Below, piece after piece: positions 45,968 through 54,529 of a stretch of 64,000 bases of DNA. The stretch comes from Microbacterium flavum (GTDB lineage Bacteria > Actinomycetota > Actinomycetes > Actinomycetales > Microbacteriaceae). Location of the stretch: positions 186,001 to 250,000 of the forward strand of contig NZ_JAFLHG010000003.1 of assembly GCF_018717645.1 (NCBI RefSeq), read 5' to 3'. The position numbers were made by a program, and so were the translations under genes. The notes under the pieces are model-generated. The model saw nothing but the letters and a program-made list of their open reading frames with translations, searched no databases and was not told where the DNA came from. Position 1 is the first letter of the stretch. The number at the start of each line of letters is the position of its first letter.

Positions 45968-46821
45968 CCGTCATCTGGGGTGCGGTGCTCGCCGCGGGGC
46001 TGCTGCTCGTCGCCTCCCCCTGGCTCTGGCCTCCCCGCGCCGAGGCCGCACGCCCGACGCGGGACGGTCGCATCGCGCGGCTCCTGCAGGAGGCCGGGTT
46101 CGCCCACGCGCCCGTCTCCCGCCCCGCGGCGGTCTCGGCGCTCGCCGCCGCCGTGTGCGCCGCCGCGGCGTGGCTCCTGACGGGGTTGCCGGCGGTGGCC
46201 CTGGTGGCAGCGGTCGCGGGGGCCGTCGCGCCGTTCTCGTGGTTGCGCGCCCGCGGTCGGCGGCTGCGCCGCTCCCGTCGTGCACTGTGGTCGGATGTCT
46301 GCGACCTGCTCGTCTCGGCGGTCCGCGCCGGCATGTCCCTGCCCGACGCGGTGTGCGCCCTCGCCGTCAGCGGTCCTCCGGCGCTGCGCCCCGCCTTCGA
46401 GCGGTTCGCGCAGGACATGTCCGCCTCGGGGCACTTCGACTCCAGTGTGCTCCGGCTGAAGGCGACGCTCGCCGACCCCGTCGCCGACCGGATCGTGGAG
46501 ACCCTCCGGATGGCGCGGCAGGTCGGCGGGACCGAGCTCACGGCCGTGCTCCGAGCCCTGTCCTCCTCCGTCCGTGCGGACGCTGCGCTCCGTGCCGAAG
46601 TCGAGGCGCGCCAGTCGTGGGTGCGCGGCGCGGCGGTCGTCGGCGTCGTCGCCCCCTGGATCGTCCTGGCCCTGCTGTCACTGCGACCCGAGGGAGCGCG
46701 GGCCTACGCGACCGGCGCCGGGGTTGTCGTCGTGCTGGTGGGCGCGGTGGTCTCGGTGTTCGCCTATCGCCTCACCATCCGTCTCGGACGCCTCCCGGAG
46801 CCCCAGAGGTGGTTCGGATGA
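45964..46821 (+). CDS. tadB: Tad pilus inner-membrane protein TadB (GspF domain)
   Basis: 285 residues. Membrane helices near the N-terminus (about 2-20 and 50-90), cytoplasmic GspF-like domain (about 105-210, with VSAVRAGMSLPDAV), and two C-terminal helices. Platform protein that couples the TadA ATPase to the pilus. Starts and ends in ATGA overlaps. Confidence 0.88.
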   Translation: MTVIWGAVLAAGLLLVASPWLWPPRAEAARPTRDGRIARLLQEAGFAHAPVSRPAAVSALAAAVCAAAAWLLTGLPAVALVAAVAGAVAPFSWLRARGRRLRRSRRALWSDVCDLLVSAVRAGMSLPDAVCALAVSGPPALRPAFERFAQDMSASGHFDSSVLRLKATLADPVADRIVETLRMARQVGGTELTAVLRALSSSVRADAALRAEVEARQSWVRGAAVVGVVAPWIVLALLSLRPEGARAYATGAGVVVVLVGAVVSVFAYRLTIRLGRLPEPQRWFG

Positions 46822-47747
46822 GCCCCCTCACCGCGGTGGCGTACGCCGTGCTCCTCGGCACGGGCCTCGCGGCGGGCGTGCTCCTCATGGTGCGGCGCGT
46901 GCCGCAGTGGGCCGCACCCTCGCTGACGCGTCGCATCGCCCCGTACGTGCGCGACATCGCCGACCCGGTCGGACTCACACCGCTCCGGCCCACCCCGTCG
47001 GGCCTCGGCTGGCGCGGCGCGCGCGACCGCGTGGCCGTCGCCTGGAGTGGCGGCGGCGGTGGTGGCGACGCTCTCGCCCGGCGCCTGCGGCAGGCGGGTC
47101 GTGCGCCCGATGTCGTCGCGTTCCGCGCGCGTCAGCTGGGCTGGGGCGTGGGCGGCGTCGTCGTGGGCGGGGCGCTCGCCGTGGCATCCACGCTGCTGGG
47201 CCGCGGAGGACCGCTGGTCGTCGCCCTGCCCCTCGTGGTGGGCGTGGCCTCGATCGTCGCGGTCGAGCAGGGTCTCGCGCGCGCTGCGCGGCGCCGATCC
47301 GCCCGGATCGAGGAGGAGCTCCCCACCGTCTTGGAGTTCCTCGGCCTGTGCCTGGCCGCCGGCGAGGGCCTGCGCGACGCGCTGCGGCGCGTGGGCGAGG
47401 TCGGCTCGGGGGCGCTGACGATCGAGCTGCGCGGCGCAGTCCTCGCCAGCGGCACCGGATCGAACCTGTCGGATGCGCTGCTGGAGGTGGCCCGCACCTG
47501 TGACGTCCCCGCGCTCTCGCGCGCCGTCGAGCACCTGGTCGCCGCGATGGATCGGGGCGCACCGCTCGCGCACGTCCTGCAGGAGCAGGCCGTCGATGCC
47601 CGCGAGGATGCCAAGCGTGCGCTCCTCGAATCGGCCGGACGCAAGGAGATCCTCATGCTCCTGCCGCTCGTCTTCCTGATCCTCCCGCTCTCGGTGCTCT
47701 TCGCCGTGTTCCCGGGGATCGTCCTGCTCAAACTCGGATTCGGATGA
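46818..47747 (+). CDS. tadC: Tad pilus inner-membrane protein TadC (GspF domain)
   Basis: 309 residues. Helix at the N-terminus, paired helices near 115-155, the GspF domain with ELPTVLEFLGLCLAAGEGLRDAL (given as ELPTVLEFLGLCLAAGEG), and a C-terminal helix LPLVFLILPLSVLFAVFPG. Second platform subunit with TadB. ATG 46818 overlaps the tadB stop; the long upstream open frame is a shadow. Confidence 0.9.
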   Translation: MSPLTAVAYAVLLGTGLAAGVLLMVRRVPQWAAPSLTRRIAPYVRDIADPVGLTPLRPTPSGLGWRGARDRVAVAWSGGGGGGDALARRLRQAGRAPDVVAFRARQLGWGVGGVVVGGALAVASTLLGRGGPLVVALPLVVGVASIVAVEQGLARAARRRSARIEEELPTVLEFLGLCLAAGEGLRDALRRVGEVGSGALTIELRGAVLASGTGSNLSDALLEVARTCDVPALSRAVEHLVAAMDRGAPLAHVLQEQAVDAREDAKRALLESAGRKEILMLLPLVFLILPLSVLFAVFPGIVLLKLGFG

Positions 47748-47773
47748 CCGGCGACGGTCGAAAGGAGGCGGAG

Positions 47774-47965
47774 ATGATCCGCTCGGGATGGGGACGGCTT
47801 CGCGCGTCCTGGAAAGACACGGTCGACGACGAGCGGGGAGATGTCCCCGGCTGGGTGCTCGTCACGCTGATGACCGCCGGACTCGTGATCGCGGTGTGGG
47901 CGTTGGCGGGGCCTGCGCTCGCCGACCTCTTCAACCAGGCGATCACCCGGGTGTCGGGATTCTGA
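47774..47965 (+). CDS. flp: Flp-type pilin subunit, DUF4244-like
   Basis: 63 residues. Short polar leader ending in DDERGDVPG, then a hydrophobic helix (WVLVTLMTAGLVIAVWALAG region) and a short tail. This is the expected shape of an actinobacterial Flp prepilin, with cleavage probably near the Gly before the helix. Strong ribosome site AAAGGAGG at 47761-47768, the best in the locus, fitting a major structural subunit. Confidence 0.85.
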   Translation: MIRSGWGRLRASWKDTVDDERGDVPGWVLVTLMTAGLVIAVWALAGPALADLFNQAITRVSGF

Positions 47966-47972
47966 GCCGGCG

Positions 47973-48374
47973 ATGCGCGGCCTCAGGGAGAGCCTTCGCG
48001 ACGACGAGGCGGGCTCGGCGCCCGTCGAGTTCGTCCTGGTCGGCACGCTCCTGACGCTTCTCACCCTCGCCGTCGTGCAGCTCGCGCTGGCCGTCTACGT
48101 CCGCAACGTCGTGCACGACGCCGCCGTCGAGGGCGCGTACCACGGGGCGCTCGCGGACACGCGCCCCGAAGACGGCGCGAGCCGTACCGAACGGCTCATC
48201 GCCTCCGCCGTCGGGGGCGGGCTCGAGGCGGCGGTGACGGCTGCGACCGTCGACTCCGACGCGGGTCCGCAGGTCGAGGTGACGGTGCGGACGACGCTGC
48301 CCCTCATCGGTCTCCTCGGCATCCCCGCCGGATTGGAGGTGACGGCGCATGCGCCGCGTGAGAGCTTCGACTGA
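47973..48374 (+). CDS. TadE-like minor pilin 1
   Basis: 133 residues. N-terminal GSAPVEFVLVGTLLTLLTLAV is the TadE pattern (Gly-Ser-x-x-Val/Leu-Glu-Phe before a hydrophobic helix). The small external domain has no Cys. Eight bases follow the flp stop. Its final codons and stop are part of an 18-bp duplication shared with the next gene. Confidence 0.82.
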   Translation: MRGLRESLRDDEAGSAPVEFVLVGTLLTLLTLAVVQLALAVYVRNVVHDAAVEGAYHGALADTRPEDGASRTERLIASAVGGGLEAAVTAATVDSDAGPQVEVTVRTTLPLIGLLGIPAGLEVTAHAPRESFD

Positions 48375-48840
48375 CGCGAGAGCTTCGACTGATCTGCCGG
48401 GGGAGGCGGCACGGGGCGACGACGGGTCTGCCGCCTTGGAGTTCATCCTCGTCGGCCTCGTCCTCCTGGTTCCGATCGTGTACCTCGTGGTGGCGCTCGG
48501 AGCGATCCAGGGACAAGCCCTCGGGGTCGAGACGGGAGCGCGCCAGCTCGCGCGCACGATCGCCTCGGCGCCGGACACGGCGACCGCCGATCTGCGGGCG
48601 GACCGGGTCCTCGACGCGATCGTCCGGGAGTACGGACTGGACCGGGATACCGTCGCCGTCGACATCTCGTGCTCCTCCGCCACGTGCCCGGCGGCCGGCG
48701 CCCTCCTCACCGTCACCGTTCGCACCGAAGTCCCGCTGCCTCTCGTCCCCGCCGTCCTCGGACTCGACGACCTCGCGCGCGTTCCGGTCGAAGCGGCGTC
48801 CGTGCAGAAGGTCTCGCGCTTCTGGGGTGATGCTCCGTGA
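48349..48840 (+). CDS. TadE-like minor pilin 2
   Basis: 163 residues. The TadE signature GSAALEFILVGLVLLVPIVYL (given as GSAALEFILVGLVLLVPIVY) begins near residue 26. Two Cys in SCSSATCPA may form a disulfide outside. Starts inside the previous gene with a very good GGAGGTGA six bases before the ATG. Residues RASTDARASTD come from a tandem duplication. Confidence 0.82.
   Translation: MRRVRASTDARASTDLPGEAARGDDGSAALEFILVGLVLLVPIVYLVVALGAIQGQALGVETGARQLARTIASAPDTATADLRADRVLDAIVREYGLDRDTVAVDISCSSATCPAAGALLTVTVRTEVPLPLVPAVLGLDDLARVPVEAASVQKVSRFWGDAP
48360..48392 (+). repeat. Tandem 15-bp repeat across the tadE1 stop
   Basis: GAGAGCTTCGACTGA at 48360-48374 and 48378-48392, separated by CGC. The first copy contains the tadE1 stop; in the tadE2 frame the repeat encodes RASTDA then RASTD. 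Confidence 0.95.
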
Positions 48841-49247
48841 GCAGACACCCCGACGACGAAGGCTCCGTGCTGCTGCTGACCCTCGGCTACGCGATCCTCG
48901 CGATCGCCATCGTGCTCGTGTGCGTCGATGCGACGAGCCTGTACCTCGCGCAGAAGCGGGCGGATGCCGCCGCCGACGCGGCCGCGCTCGCCGGGGCGGA
49001 CGGGTTCACCCTGGTCATCGACGGCGGCGCCCCGGTCGCCCAGCTGACGGATGAGCGCGTCGCCGCGCAGGCGGCGGAGCTCCTGGACGCACTCGGGACG
49101 GCCAGGCTCGTCTCTGCGTCGACCCCGGATGGGGTCTCGGCCCGCGTGAGCGTCGAAGTCGATTGGCATCCGCCGGTCTTGACGGTCTTCGTCCCCGACG
49201 GCTGGACGCTCGGAGCGACCGCGACGAGTCGGACGGCCCTCCGCTGA
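48837..49247 (+). CDS. TadG/Rv3654c-like secreted pilus-locus protein
   Basis: 136 residues. N-terminal GSVLLLTLGYAILAIAIVLVC helix followed by DATSLYLAQKRADAAADAAALAGAD (in parts: DATSLYLAQKRADAAADA, AALAGAD), the TadG-type Ala-rich segment. Last gene of the Tad locus; its GTG overlaps the tadE2 stop. Order TadA-TadB-TadC-Flp-TadE-TadE/G matches mycobacterial Rv3659c-Rv3654c. No prepilin peptidase is present. Confidence 0.8.
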   Translation: MSRHPDDEGSVLLLTLGYAILAIAIVLVCVDATSLYLAQKRADAAADAAALAGADGFTLVIDGGAPVAQLTDERVAAQAAELLDALGTARLVSASTPDGVSARVSVEVDWHPPVLTVFVPDGWTLGATATSRTALR

Positions 49248-49278
49248 TCGCCGTGACGAGCAGACGTGCCGGCCGCGC

Positions 49279-50568
49279 TCAGCGCCCGCGGGGCACGAAG
49301 CGCGGCACCCAGCGGATGAACGCCGCCGCGCCGAGCAGCCCGACGATGCCCATCGCGCCCGTCGCGAGCGATAGCGAGAACGCCGCCGACAGGCCGGAGA
49401 CGAGAAGCGGCGCGAACGCGCCCCCGGCATCCGTCAGCGTCCGCCAGGAGCCGAGGAACGGCGCCGGATCGGCGACGGGCGCGACGTCCGCGCCGAGAGT
49501 CAGCAGGATGCCGCTCGACAGACCGTTGCCGACGCCGAGCACCGCGGCGAACAGCGCGAACCACATCGCCGCCTGCGGCAGATCGTGGGTGACGGAGAGC
49601 GCGAGGAACCCCGCTCCCATGAGGATCATCGCGGGCAGGGCCGCCCACAATCGCCCGAACCGGTCCATGACCTGCCCGCTCGCGTAGAAGAGCGCGAAGT
49701 CGATCGCGCCCGAGATTCCGACGACGAGCGCGATGGTCGAGGCATCCAGCCCGATCGACACACCCCAGAGCGGCAGCACGACCTGCCGCGCCGAGCGCAC
49801 CGCCGACAGCGACGCGGCGGCGAGCCCGAGCCGAGAGAGCACGCCGCGATAGCGCCACATGGTGCGGAACACGCCGACGCGCTCGGCGGTCGGGATCGCC
49901 CCGGTCACCGGCTCACCGGTGTCCTCCGCGACGCGCGAGTCGCCGACCGGCGTGAGACGCGTCCGCGCCGGCGCCGCCCGAGCCTCCGGGTCGGGACCGA
50001 ACATCACCAGCAGCACCGTCGCCAGCAGACACACCGCGAAGAACCAGACCGTCGCGTGCTCGTCGCCGAACACGGCGAGAAGCGCCGCGGCGATGAACGG
50101 ACCGACGAACATCCCGAGGCGGAACGAACCGCCCAGCAGGGAGAGCGCCCGCGCCCGGAAGGACAGCGGAACACGCGTCGTCATGAACGAATGCCGCGCG
50201 AGCCCGAACACCGCGGCGCAGAAGCCGATGACGAAGACGGATGCCGTAAGGAGCGCCAGGTTCGGGGCGAGAGCGAGCCCCGCCACTCCGCCGAGCGCGA
50301 TCACACCGCCGATCGCCATCGTCACGCGCTCACCCACGCGTGCGACCGACCATCCGGCGGGGATGTTGCCGCACAGCTGTCCGACGACCAGCGCCGAGGC
50401 GACGAGCGCCGCCGTCGGGACGTCGGCACCGAGCCGCGACGCGAAGATCGGCAGGAGCGGGATCACGGCTCCCTCGCCGAGCGCGAAGAGCACCGTGGGA
50501 CCGTAGATCACCGGCGCGAGCGACCAGAGCATCCGCCGGATCGGCTCGGGGGAGGCGGCATCGGTCAC
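49279..50568 (-). CDS. MFS transporter
   Basis: About 429 residues, twelve helices, with a hydrophilic middle loop (about 190-235). MFS marks: [18 protein letters not shown] after helix 2-3 and [22 protein letters not shown]. Probably drug/proton antiport, substrate unknown. Start uncertain: GTG 50568 follows a TAACGT box by seven bases, while GTG 50577 or ATG 50595 (which would overlap the prfB ATG) are alternatives. Confidence 0.82.
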   Translation of the reverse strand: MTDAASPEPIRRMLWSLAPVIYGPTVLFALGEGAVIPLLPIFASRLGADVPTAALVASALVVGQLCGNIPAGWSVARVGERVTMAIGGVIALGGVAGLALAPNLALLTASVFVIGFCAAVFGLARHSFMTTRVPLSFRARALSLLGGSFRLGMFVGPFIAAALLAVFGDEHATVWFFAVCLLATVLLVMFGPDPEARAAPARTRLTPVGDSRVAEDTGEPVTGAIPTAERVGVFRTMWRYRGVLSRLGLAAASLSAVRSARQVVLPLWGVSIGLDASTIALVVGISGAIDFALFYASGQVMDRFGRLWAALPAMILMGAGFLALSVTHDLPQAAMWFALFAAVLGVGNGLSSGILLTLGADVAPVADPAPFLGSWRTLTDAGGAFAPLLVSGLSAAFSLSLATGAMGIVGLLGAAAFIRWVPRFVPRGR

Positions 50569-50575
50569 GACATCC

Positions 50576-50581
50576 ACGTTA
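50576..50581 (-). promoter_or_regulatory. Candidate -10 box of the MFS gene, interlocked with that of prfB
   Basis: TAACGT on the minus strand, seven bases before GTG 50568, sharing its TA with the plus-strand box at 50580. Confidence 0.35.
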
Positions 50582-50585
50582 GTCT
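50580..50585 (+). promoter_or_regulatory. -10 box of prfB
   Basis: TAGTCT, eight bases before the prfB ATG. Confidence 0.5.
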
Positions 50586-50593
50586 GGAGTGTC

Positions 50594-51703
50594 ATGCTTG
50601 ATTTCGATCCTTCCGCCGACATCCAGGCGCTGCGCTCCACGTTCTCCGACATCGCGGCGGTGGTCGACGTCGAGGCGCTCCGCGCCGAGATCGACCGCCT
50701 GTCCGAAGAGGCGGGCGCCCCCGATCTGTGGGACGACGTCGAGAAGGCGCAGAAGGTCACGAGCGCCCTCAGTCACCGGCAGTCCGAGCTGAAGCGCGTC
50801 ACCGACGTCGAGCAGCGCCTCGACGACCTCGACGTGCTGGTCGAGCTCGCCAACGAGATGGACGACGAGGAGACGGCCGCCGAGGCGCGCCGGGAGGTCT
50901 CCGACCTGCAGGACGTGATCGGCCAGCTCGAGGTGCAGACCCTCCTCGACGGCGAATACGACGATCGCCCCGCGGTCGTGACGATCCGCTCCGGCGCCGG
51001 CGGCGACGACGCCACCGACTTCGCGGAGATGCTGCTGCGGATGTACCTGCGCTGGGCCGAGCGGCACAAGTATTCCGTCAAGGTGATGGACACCTCCTAC
51101 GCCGAAGGCGCCGGCATCAAGTCCGCGACCTTCGAGATCGACGCTCCGTACGCGTACGGCACCCTGTCGGTCGAGGCCGGGACCCATCGCCTCGCGCGGA
51201 TCAGCCCCTTCGGCGGCGCCGACAAGCGCCAGACCTCGTTCGCGGCGGTCGAGGTGATCCCCGCGCTCGAAGAGGCCGTCGAGGTCGAGGTGCCCGAGAA
51301 CGACATCCGGGTCGACGTCTTCCGCTCCTCCGGGCCCGGAGGCCAGTCGGTCAACACGACCGATTCCGCCGTCCGGATCACCCATCTCCCCACCGGCCTC
51401 GTCGTCTCGATGCAGAACGAGAAGAGCCAGATCCAGAACCGCGCAGCCGCCATGCGCGTGCTCCAGACGCGCCTGCTCCTCCTCAAGCGCGAGGAGGAAG
51501 CCGCGAAGAAGAAGGAACTCGCCGGCACGATCACGGCGAGCTGGGGCGACCAGATGCGCTCGTACTTCCTCTACGGTCAGCAGCTGGTGAAGGACCTCCG
51601 CACCGGCTACGAGGTCGGGAACCCTGCCGTCGTCTTCGACGGCGACCTCGACGGCCTCATCGCCGCGGGGATCCGCTGGCGCAAGCGCAAGGACGACGAC
51701 TGA
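50594..51703 (+). CDS. prfB: Peptide chain release factor 2
   Basis: 369 residues. Recognises UGA and UAA stops. The tripeptide anticodon SPF is in [12 protein letters not shown], and the peptidyl-hydrolysis GGQ is at 249-251 ([11 protein letters not shown]). The frame is continuous from the ATG: there is no in-frame TGA and so no programmed +1 frameshift. Followed by ftsE, the common actinobacterial order prfB-ftsE-ftsX-smpB. Confidence 0.96.
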   Translation: MLDFDPSADIQALRSTFSDIAAVVDVEALRAEIDRLSEEAGAPDLWDDVEKAQKVTSALSHRQSELKRVTDVEQRLDDLDVLVELANEMDDEETAAEARREVSDLQDVIGQLEVQTLLDGEYDDRPAVVTIRSGAGGDDATDFAEMLLRMYLRWAERHKYSVKVMDTSYAEGAGIKSATFEIDAPYAYGTLSVEAGTHRLARISPFGGADKRQTSFAAVEVIPALEEAVEVEVPENDIRVDVFRSSGPGGQSVNTTDSAVRITHLPTGLVVSMQNEKSQIQNRAAAMRVLQTRLLLLKREEEAAKKKELAGTITASWGDQMRSYFLYGQQLVKDLRTGYEVGNPAVVFDGDLDGLIAAGIRWRKRKDDD

Positions 51704-51768
51704 TCCGTCGCCGCGAACGCGGTCGACACGCGGCGAGTGTCGCGCCCGGCATCCGCCGGGTCGCGACG

Positions 51769-51774
51769 TAGGCT
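51769..51774 (+). promoter_or_regulatory. -10 box of the ftsE-ftsX operon
   Basis: TAGGCT, nine bases before the ftsE ATG. Confidence 0.45.
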
Positions 51775-51783
51775 CGACGGGTC

Positions 51784-52866
51784 ATGATCCGGTTCGAGCA
51801 CGTCACCAAGAAGTACCGCGGGACCAAGAAGCCCGCGATCAGCGATGTCGACTTCGAGGTGCAGCGCGGCGAGTTCGTCTTCCTCGTCGGGGCATCGGGG
51901 TCCGGCAAGTCCTCCTGCCTGCGCCTCATCCTGCGCGAGGACACCCCGAGCGACGGCCGCGTCGTCGTGCTCGGCCGCGACCTCCATACGCTGTCCACCC
52001 GCAAGGTGCCCTACTTCCGCCGGAACATCGGCGCGGTCTTCCAGGACTTCCGCCTCCTGCCGAACAAGACCGTCTTCCAGAACGTCGCGTTCACGCTGCA
52101 GGTGACCGGAGCCTCCCGGGGGTTCATCCAGCAGGCGGTTCCCGAGGCGCTCACCCTCGTCGGACTCGACGGCAAGCAGAAGCGCCTCCCGCACGAACTG
52201 TCGGGTGGTGAGCAGCAGCGCGTCGCGATCGCCCGGGCGATCGTCAACCGCCCCCAAATCCTCCTCGCGGACGAACCGACCGGAAACCTCGACCCGGCGA
52301 CCTCCGTCGACATCATGCAGCTGCTCGCGCGGATCAACGAGGGCGGCACCACGGTCGTCATGGCGACGCACGAGGCCGGCTTCGTGGACCAGATGAAGCG
52401 TCGCGTGATCGAACTGCGCGACGGCGTCATGATGCGCGACGACCGCCGGGGCGGGTACGGCGACACCTCGGCGATCCCGCGCCTCGCCCCCCAGGAGGAG
52501 AAGGGCGCCGCCGCCACGGCCGCGCTCTCGGCCGTCCTCGAGCTCCAGCGCGAGATCGCGGCGTCCCCGGTCGAACCCGTGCCCTCGGCGGTGAAGGATG
52601 CCGCGGCGGAAGCCGTCTCCGCGTCCGCCGTCGCCGCCGCGGTGGCCGTCACGCCGGAGGTCGCTCCGGCCGTCGCCGCGGACATCACCGAACCGCCGGA
52701 GAGTCCGCCGCAGTCTCCGACGCACGCCGACGGCCGGCCGCCGACCCGGCCGATCCGGATCGACGCCCCGATCGTCCAGCTCGACGGGCTCGAGCTCGAC
52801 GACCTCACCGTGGCCGAACGCCTCGGACTGGCATCCGACGAAGACGAAGTGGGGCCGACCTCGTGA
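51784..52866 (+). CDS. ftsE: Cell-division ATPase FtsE with long C-terminal extension
   Basis: 360 residues, against about 220-230 for typical FtsE. ABC ATPase in residues 1-230: Walker A GASGSGKSS (near 38-46), LSGGEQQRVAIARA, Walker B ILLADEPTGN (near 159), switch His ATHEAG. The extra 130 residues are Ala/Pro/Val-rich with two more ordered parts, ALSAVLELQREIAA and, at the end, IVQLDGLELDDLTVAERLGL. With FtsX it controls peptidoglycan hydrolases at division. The tail may bind a partner; that is inference. Ends in a GTGA overlap with ftsX. Confidence 0.94.
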   Translation: MIRFEHVTKKYRGTKKPAISDVDFEVQRGEFVFLVGASGSGKSSCLRLILREDTPSDGRVVVLGRDLHTLSTRKVPYFRRNIGAVFQDFRLLPNKTVFQNVAFTLQVTGASRGFIQQAVPEALTLVGLDGKQKRLPHELSGGEQQRVAIARAIVNRPQILLADEPTGNLDPATSVDIMQLLARINEGGTTVVMATHEAGFVDQMKRRVIELRDGVMMRDDRRGGYGDTSAIPRLAPQEEKGAAATAALSAVLELQREIAASPVEPVPSAVKDAAAEAVSASAVAAAVAVTPEVAPAVAADITEPPESPPQSPTHADGRPPTRPIRIDAPIVQLDGLELDDLTVAERLGLASDEDEVGPTS

Positions 52867-53777
52867 GGGTGCGACTGATCCTCGCCGAGGCCCTGTCGGG
52901 CCTGCGGCGCAACGCCTCGATGGTGATCTCCGTCGTCCTCGTCACCTTCGTCTCGCTCACCTTCGTCGGTGCGGCGATGCTCATGCAGATGCAGATCGCG
53001 AAGATGCAGAGCTACTGGGCGGAGCGTGCGCAGGTCTCCGTCGTGATGTGTCGCGACGACTCGACGGCCACCACGTGCGTGGACGGCGCGGCCACGCCCG
53101 AGCAGATCGCGGCGGTGGACGAACGTCTGAAGAGCCCGGCCCTTGCCGACCTCATCCGAGACGTGCGCTTCGAGTCCGGTGACGAGGCCTACCAGAACCT
53201 GCTCGATCTCTACGGCGACGAGTACAAGGACTACGTGACTCCCGCACAGCTCGGCGACACGTACTGGGTGGGGCTGATCGACCCCGGGAAGTCCGATGTC
53301 ATCACCGAGGCGTTCTCCGGGACGGCTGGTGTCGAGGGCGTGAAGAACCAGATGCAGTACCTCGAACCGCTCTTCTCCGCGCTCACCGTCGCGACCTATA
53401 TCGCCGTCGGCGTGGCCTCCCTCATGCTCATCGCCGCCGTGCTGCTGATCGCGACGACGATCCGCCTCTCCGCCTATGCCCGACGTCGGGAGGTCGGCAT
53501 CATGCGGCTCGTCGGGGCGTCCAACCGCTTCATCCAGACGCCGTTCATCCTCGAAGGCGTCTTCGCCGCCTTCATCGGATCGCTCCTGGCGGGCGGGGCG
53601 ATCGTGGCGGGCGTGCATTTCGGGGTGGGCGGGTACCTCAAGGATCGGGTGACGTTCATCACCGACTGGGTGGGGATGGGGGATGCCGCCGTCGTCATCC
53701 CCGTGATCATCGTGATCGGCCTCGTGCTGGCCGCGCTCTCCGCGAGCTTCGCCATCCGTCGCTGGCTGCGCGCCTGA
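52863..53777 (+). CDS. ftsX: Cell-division permease-like protein FtsX
   Basis: 304 residues, four membrane helices (about 20-42, 178-203, 227-248, 270-295) with a large external loop between the first two. That loop has two Cys (VVMCRDD and TTCVDG) that may form a disulfide. Transmits FtsE ATPase state to extracellular hydrolase activators. GTG start coupled to ftsE. Confidence 0.94.
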   Translation: MRVRLILAEALSGLRRNASMVISVVLVTFVSLTFVGAAMLMQMQIAKMQSYWAERAQVSVVMCRDDSTATTCVDGAATPEQIAAVDERLKSPALADLIRDVRFESGDEAYQNLLDLYGDEYKDYVTPAQLGDTYWVGLIDPGKSDVITEAFSGTAGVEGVKNQMQYLEPLFSALTVATYIAVGVASLMLIAAVLLIATTIRLSAYARRREVGIMRLVGASNRFIQTPFILEGVFAAFIGSLLAGGAIVAGVHFGVGGYLKDRVTFITDWVGMGDAAVVIPVIIVIGLVLAALSASFAIRRWLRA

Positions 53778-53791
53778 GCTCCGTGCTGAGG

Positions 53792-53813
53792 TAAGCTGAC
53801 AGGCTGCTGTCAG
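53792..53813 (+). promoter_or_regulatory. -10 box and small hairpin upstream of smpB
   Basis: TAAGCT (53792-53797) may be the -10. It runs into CTGACAG-GCTG-CTGTCAG (53796-53813), a perfect 7-bp stem in the start of the smpB leader, possibly an operator or RNA hairpin. Confidence 0.4.
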
Positions 53814-53827
53814 AACGAGGAGTCACC

Positions 53828-54304
53828 ATGCCCAGGGAACGCGGGGAGAAGGTCGTCGCGACCAACCGTCGCGCGCGCCACGAGTACGCCATCGAGAAGA
53901 CCTACGAGGCGGGTCTCGTCCTCACCGGAACCGAGGTGAAGTCCCTCCGCGAAGGGCGGGCGAACCTCAGCGACGGCTACGCGTACATCGACGGCGGCCA
54001 GGCCTACCTCGACGCGGTGCACATCCCCGAGTATTCGCAGGGGCACTGGACCAACCACTCGTCCAAGCGGACTCGCAAGCTCCTCCTGCACAAGCAGGAG
54101 ATCATCAAGCTCTCGCACGCGATCAGCGCGGGCGGCTACACCCTGATCCCGCTGAAGCTGTACTTCTCCGACGGCCGGGCGAAGGTGGAGATCGCTGTCG
54201 CGAAGGGCAAGCGCGAGTACGAGAAGCGCCAGACGATCCGCGAGCGCGAGGACAAGCGGGAGGCGGAGCGCGCGATGCGCGGTCGCAACCGCCTCGGCGA
54301 CTGA
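53828..54304 (+). CDS. smpB: SsrA-binding protein SmpB
   Basis: 158 residues. Binds tmRNA and delivers it to stalled ribosomes. Core motifs: [29 protein letters not shown] (in parts: [30 protein letters not shown]), FNPxR-like region replaced by [12 protein letters not shown], and the Lys/Arg-rich C-tail [17 protein letters not shown] that enters the mRNA channel. Good ribosome site AGGAG before the ATG. Its RNA partner ssrA is encoded 1 kb downstream. Confidence 0.96.
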   Translation: MPRERGEKVVATNRRARHEYAIEKTYEAGLVLTGTEVKSLREGRANLSDGYAYIDGGQAYLDAVHIPEYSQGHWTNHSSKRTRKLLLHKQEIIKLSHAISAGGYTLIPLKLYFSDGRAKVEIAVAKGKREYEKRQTIREREDKREAERAMRGRNRLGD

Positions 54305-54376
54305 CCCTCTTCCCGCGGCGCGCGGCGTGCGGCGGGCGACGGGGCGGTCGGTCGGGATGCCCACCGCTCGGCACGA

Positions 54377-54445
54377 ACTCCGCAGGATGAGGCGTAGTCC
54401 GCATCCCCGGGAGCGATCTGGTGCGGAGTCTGTGTGATCCTGCGG
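54377..54445. repeat. Structured intergenic element with nested inverted repeats
   Basis: In the 225-bp gap after smpB: ACTCCGCA (54377-54384) pairs with TGCGGAGT (54422-54429), and CCGCAGGAT (54380-54388) pairs with ATCCTGCGG (54437-54445). The arms overlap, so two alternative folds are possible. No credible coding frame. The rest of the gap (54305-54376, 54446-54529) holds nothing I recognise. Confidence 0.55.
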
Positions 54446-54529
54446 GGGTGGTGATGTGCCTGCGCGGGGGCCGGTACGGGGCCGCTCACGGATGCCGTGG
54501 GCGGCAGCGCGCGCCGGAGCGCGTGAGCG

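Noticed and set aside
50594..50700. Programmed +1 frameshift site in prfB
   Set aside because: The frame is open from the ATG with full-length RF2 sequence and no in-frame TGA, so no frameshift is needed.
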